A stretch of DNA of 64,000 bases from Angiostrongylus vasorum. Its lineage: Eukaryota; Nematoda; Chromadorea; Rhabditida; Metastrongylidae. The stretch covers positions 1,068,001 to 1,132,000 of the forward strand of contig JADANN010000222.1 of assembly GCA_018806985.1 (NCBI GenBank). Reading direction: 5' to 3'. The notes beneath the pieces were generated by a model. That model worked only from the letters and a program-made list of their open reading frames with translations. It was not told where the DNA came from and did not search any database. This document shows, piece by piece, positions 39,601 to 45,600 of this stretch; within the stretch, counting starts at the first letter, position 1, and each line of letters begins with the position of its first letter. Made by a program: the position numbers and the translations under genes.

Positions 39601-42600
39601 CAAAAAAATTAATAGAAACAGGCCAGAACCGGGGATAATTGTCCATGTTCATTCCGTTTCTAACTGTAGGAATTCTCATAAGGTCACTACAATTATTTTA
39701 ACAGATTTAGACTGATTGAGTTGTTGTCCACTGTAGCTAACGATGACAAAAGGATAAAACTCTCAGCGTTGATCAATCCCTGCGGGATGCGCCATGCATT
39801 CCACTCCACTAAGCATCCTTTAGAGGTGACTGAATGCATATCTGGCCTTTACAATGACTCGCAGTGGCCTACCAATGTGTCGAGCCAGTGCTGCTATCCT
39901 CCCAGACAAGTCTGGTACCAATTTGCCGAACCCGGAAGGATGGAAGGCTTGGTGGGCCATGGGCGCGGGGATCGAATCCACGTGTGTACCGCAGTGGCGC
40001 CTCCAACCACTGCGCCACATGCGCTAACGATGACAGAGGTGATTTATTTCACACAAATTGTTTAAAAAAGGCTAATCTTTGGCTACAAAATGAAGCATAT
40101 CGTCCTCGCTTTCCACTCCCTCAAAACTATCATCAACTCACATTTAATATCGTATTACACTAGCCATAAATGAACAAAAATAGGCTGCTTTTTTAACATC
40201 CGCAGCTGCTACAATGAGGAACATTTTCAAATGTTTCCAAGTATTTCTTTTCCTTACATTTTATGGTTCTGGGATGCAAACGACAAAATCAATAGATTCA
40301 TAGAGTTGGCACACAGCAATACCTTACCAGTTGACAGCAAACCTTTTCCCTAGGAGAAATATTCTGATTACTGTCGTTGCCTATTACTTAGCTCTTTACC
40401 ATAACGTCGTATCATTGACGGTATTTAAAAAGAATGGATAGGTCTCAAACTCTAAAAAGTAGGTGAATTACTCCAAAGATAAAATTCAAATTGTGAACTC
40501 AATGCTGTGAAAGTTCATCTTCAGCAAAATGTTCAATACCATCCACTTTGAAATGTACAGCCATCAACGTTCGGAAATGTGATGTTCATCTCCGAGCTTT
40601 AATTCTCAGGGCACTAACGGAAATCACCGTACAGCAATCTCCTACAACTAGCCATTTATGGTCATCTATCTAGCATTTGATAAAGTCCTAGTTATTAACC
40701 TTAAGAACGGTGGCGACTTCCCTAAGAACGTAGAAGCTTTGCCTTTTTTTTCCTGAGATGAAAGGAGATTACCGCGTTTTTCTCTATGAATATAACTAAC
40801 ATAACTCTAATGGAAATTCTCCAGAGAAACTGATAATTGTCACGAATTTGCGGATACCCTGAGACTGCCACCACATCGGCTCGTCAACACGTTTCGACTC
40901 CACGGTGTGCATCGTCTCGCTTCCTGCTTAATCGGACTACAGACGACTTCCGCTTAGAATCCTGCCTTTCTGGATGACTCTGCATGAAAATCTTCTTCGT
41001 CGCAGAACGATGTCGTCCGTTAGAAAGCGTAAAAATGAAAGAGAAATCGACTTATCTGTTCTTCACTCTAGGTTCATTACAATAATGGCGACAACGAGGC
41101 ACTATAAGACCGAACGATGAGTACCATTGCATTAAATTTGCTTAAAAAAAGTAGCCCCATTACAACATTCATATCGCATTTTCGCTCTATTCACGGTTCT
41201 CTCAAAATAATACGAAGAAAAAGGATTTCGTCGGAGCATGGTTTTCGATGACCAACATACGAAGCTCACCAGCTAGCAACGGTTGTAGGTTAGGTTCAAT
41301 GGCCTGGTAACGATGTTTCTAAGGTAAAGAAGAAAGCTCAACCTACTTCACATTACACAATTTTATCTAGGGAAAACTCGAAGATGTAGAACAGTCAACC
41401 TCTTTAAGACACTTAGAATAAAAAATGTTGTGATCACTAGGTTGTTAGTTACTTGTTAAGAATAAGGCAGAAAGCGTTTGGTTTTGACCAATCTCTGAAG
41501 GGTGCGCGGTACCAAGTTGCTGGCCACGGAAGGATGAAGAACTTGCTTTGCTCGTGAAGCGGGATTGAAACAACAACCGCGTGTATTGCGGGAGCACCTC
41601 TAACGATGTACGCGTGCCCCTATTCAGTAATAGGAGCAAAATCGAAGTTCACGAGGTTCCATATGAATTATGAGCCACGTATATAGCTGACATGATCGAC
41701 GTACGGCGCAATAATTAATGATAATTAAAATCGGTTGAGGATAATGAAAAAATGTACGATTAATTGACTTATGTTGACAACTGACGGAATCCCACATTGC
41801 GTTCAGCGGCGACCAACTCGTCATCTTCCAGCATTTCCGATCTTTGCAATAGCTGACTGGCAATCGAGATTCATGAATGATCACCACCCACTGTGTGGGG
41901 TGGTAATCCATCTCCTGACCCTTCAATGGCGAACACTCATAGCCTTATTCCACCTCGGCAATTAGCCATATGGTTAGAATGATTGCATACCATCTTAGGT
42001 ACAACTCAATTACACGTCTTCGGTCATTATTGTTGAAAAAGCAGTGCGTACTCATTCATCGAATACCTTTAGAAGAACTTTTGAGATAACTTTGGGATGA
42101 CTTAAAAACCTTATCACCGCTGCTAGATTAATACTTGTTTTCCCTCCTCATCCCGTTTCTTCCGCTGTGTCTTTTTAAAATGGTTTACTAACTTGGAGTT
42201 TTTCTCAGTTTTGACATCAATTCATCACAATTAGTATTTTAAGATGCTCTTTAACTGTCCAGTCATGTGTAGAAGCGGGTACGCTCCTTCAAAAAAATAA
42301 TCCTTAAACAATAACATACACACCACACACATCGCACACCCACACAGACACACACACAGACACACAGACACACGCACGCACGCACGCACACACGCAAATG
42401 ATGTTCAAATCCTTTTCACGACGTTACAGTTTCGATTTCTCTCAGCTGTTTTGGATATTCGAATGTGTTTTCGCAGTCGAATATAATCATACCTATGTCA
42501 TTCCGGTAAAAACAGATCTGTATGGATTACCACTTGATAATCACCTGTCTGTAATTACCGCTATCGCTCACTTTACCATAAATAGTCCTCGTTGCCCTTG

Positions 42601-45600
42601 ACACTCGATCGTGTCACTGTTTGATAAGTGTTCAAGAAGCTAAGGAAGGCGAGAAGAGCGGGATGAGGGTTGTGGGGACGGTGTGGGAGATTTTACGCCA
42701 TCCATTAGAGACACATTTAATGCGACTCGTCTAATGCAGTAACGTACTCGAGGCTACTTCAGTCTATAAACGATAGGCAATAAGACAAATACAATTTCCT
42801 CCGTTAAGTGAAGCAGTGGTACTGATCTCATCGGGTTTCGCCATCTCAACAACTTGAACGACTATCATCAAGATGATTTCTAACTTGTAAAATGAAGGGA
42901 AAAACTTCCGGCTATAAGACCATAATTCTATCGAGCTGAGCTCATTCGTTGTCCCCTTCTTACTTTAATGTCTAGGCGTAATTCTTCGCAGTAACGATTT
43001 GAAAACCCTGTTAATCAATAAAAAAGAGTTAAGAGTTAGAGTTTAAAGTAACCCTCTAAGAGCTCATCAGGATAGAATTATCCATAGAACTAAAAGAAGT
43101 AATTTGATTCTCACGACTGACTTTCTATTAACCTCGGCATTGATTGATAATCCACTGTTTTCTTCAGCGAAGAAACACGAGGTAGGTATTACAGAATTTA
43201 TCAGAACACAGTAGCTAACATTGTGACGGTTTTGCCCTTTTCACAGCCAGGAAAGGTCAAATTGACATACAATCTACTCAGCCAAACACTTTCATAACCT
43301 CGGCAGATACGCCTTAACATACAAATTCGCAATCGCATAATGAACAGCCTAAAAAACATAATAAACAAACCTTAAAAACATAGCGAGACAAAACTGTTTA
43401 TTACACGAATGCAATTTTATATGTTAACCTTTATCTGCTAAGGTTATGAAACTGTTTAGATGAGTAGATTGTATGTCATTTGACCTTTCCTGCCTCTGAA
43501 AAAAGGCGAAACCATCGCAGTGTTAGCTATTGTGTTCTGATAAATTCTGCGCTGAGTAGACATCCTCTCAACGGTTTTACCTCCTCGTCGTGGTTTGGAG
43601 GTATTCCTGGGTGTAGGGGTGCGATATACAACGAGAAGATTCATTCTCCCAGCAAGGTCTCTCAAGTTGAGAGTGAGTCCGGCTTTCCCATCAGGAAGCC
43701 TGCCCAAGAGTAAACAAATACCAGGGTTGACCACCGTTCTGGTATCAAGCTAGCCACATAGTGGCAAATCTCCCCTCTGATCCACAAGGAATGCGCATGC
43801 CTGTGGTGGTGAGGACCTGGCGCATACTTCGGCTAGGCTGACTTCGAGACTCCAGGGAAACACAACAGCTTAACCAGCAAAACTGCGAAAAATGCAGGTT
43901 ATACTAGGGCACGCACTAGTGGGGACGGGCCTTCCAAATATTCAAGTAAGTAAGCAATAAATTCTGTACCACCAACCTCGTCTTTGCTCATTGAAGGAAA
44001 ACAGTGCACTTAATTCTACCATTTTCATTGCCGTTGCTATGATTTAAACGTAATAAAGCCTTCTATGGAATTTTCAGAAAAGTTGTTTCGTAATTCTTCT
44101 ATAAAGCCAGTTAATAGTAGTCGTGAATGCTGTGGCGCTTTTTTCAATTTGCCCAAAGAAAAAAATTCAATTGGAATTCTTCAGCACTGCGGAGTTCTAA
44201 GCATGGAATATATAAATCATACTCTAGGTTCTTCGTCAGTATGTTTATAGAAACTTATAAACCGGTATTCCATTGCCTACTTCATCAGCCGTTATTCGAA
44301 TAGCCCATCCATGATGACTTCTATGTGCCGACTAATCTAATGCCTTATGCGTATAGTTAGTAATGCTGACGACGATGAACTGGTTAAATTCTTGCAGCAT
44401 CCTACCCAAACTAACCGCTAATACAGTATGCACACAAATACATATATAATGCTGTGACCATTTATGTTTACTTACCGAAAAACCGACATTAAAGCGCCTT
44501 CTGTGCGGTGCTGACTGTCAGAGCTTACTGCCACCACCACACTCCGACACACAACGACGAACAACCACCAGAAGTTATCATTGGCGTTGTTAATCGTCAC
44601 AACGACTGATGTGATGATGACGTTCAAGGGTCGCAATATTGATGAAAAGAGTTATCAATGAGAACTAAAGGCTTACAATCGATTAAGACAACACAATAGA
44701 ACCAAAGGAAAAAAATAAACAGCGTCTATATTTGCATTTGTGCATGTGATTAACCTTGGCACACGACCATAATCAAATAAACGCAAGCTCACAGATCTCA
44801 TTACCTGGCCAGTTGACGTTATTCCCGTATGTACCCTTTGTCCTACATCAAAACCAACGCTAATGTGATTTTTAGTACATTGTCATACAACAGGTAATTA
44901 GGTTTCAGCCCCGAAGAATGAACAAACACTGACATCACTAAGCCGTAGACGCACTTCTTTAGTATCTTCAAATTGTCGTCAACTTTTTCAGCAGTTTGAT
45001 AGTTGTATTAACGATTACAGCATAGCAGAAATGGCCTTTGTTCAAAATATTATCATACAAAAAATAAAGGAAAACTCCCGGCGTTGATCAATCCTGAGGG
45101 ATGAGACACGCATTCGACTTCACAAAGCACCGTTGGAGGTGATTGAATGCATATCTGGCCTTTACAATGACTCGCGGTGGCCTACCAATGTATCCAGCCA
45201 GTGCTGCTATCCTCCCAGATAAGTCTGTTACCAATTTCTCGACACCGGAGGAATGGAAGACTAGGTGAGCCTTGGGCGCGAGGATCGAACCCATGTGCTT
45301 TGCATGGCGCCTCAGACCACTGCACTACTCGCGCCCAGAATATTACGACAGTAATGACAATATTAGAAATAGTGCTACTTTACCAGCCCAGCAATAAATA
45401 AATCCGATTTGAGTAAGTTATGAACTGCTACGTCACTGGTAAGGAAAATAATTCCTCTCAAAACTGAAAAGTACTGACTAGAAGAGTAGAAACAATCAAT
45501 CAACCCCTCAAGCTTAACTTTGTTAAGCTCAAATGTCTTAGATGTTGCCGTGCATGCAATTATAGGTAAGTCTGAAAAGAATTTGACGGAGTAACGTCAT

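Noticed and set aside
39101..42396. CRISPR-like or structured tandem array
   Set aside because: Only ATC and CA microsatellites; no repeat-spacer pattern, and the DNA is eukaryotic.
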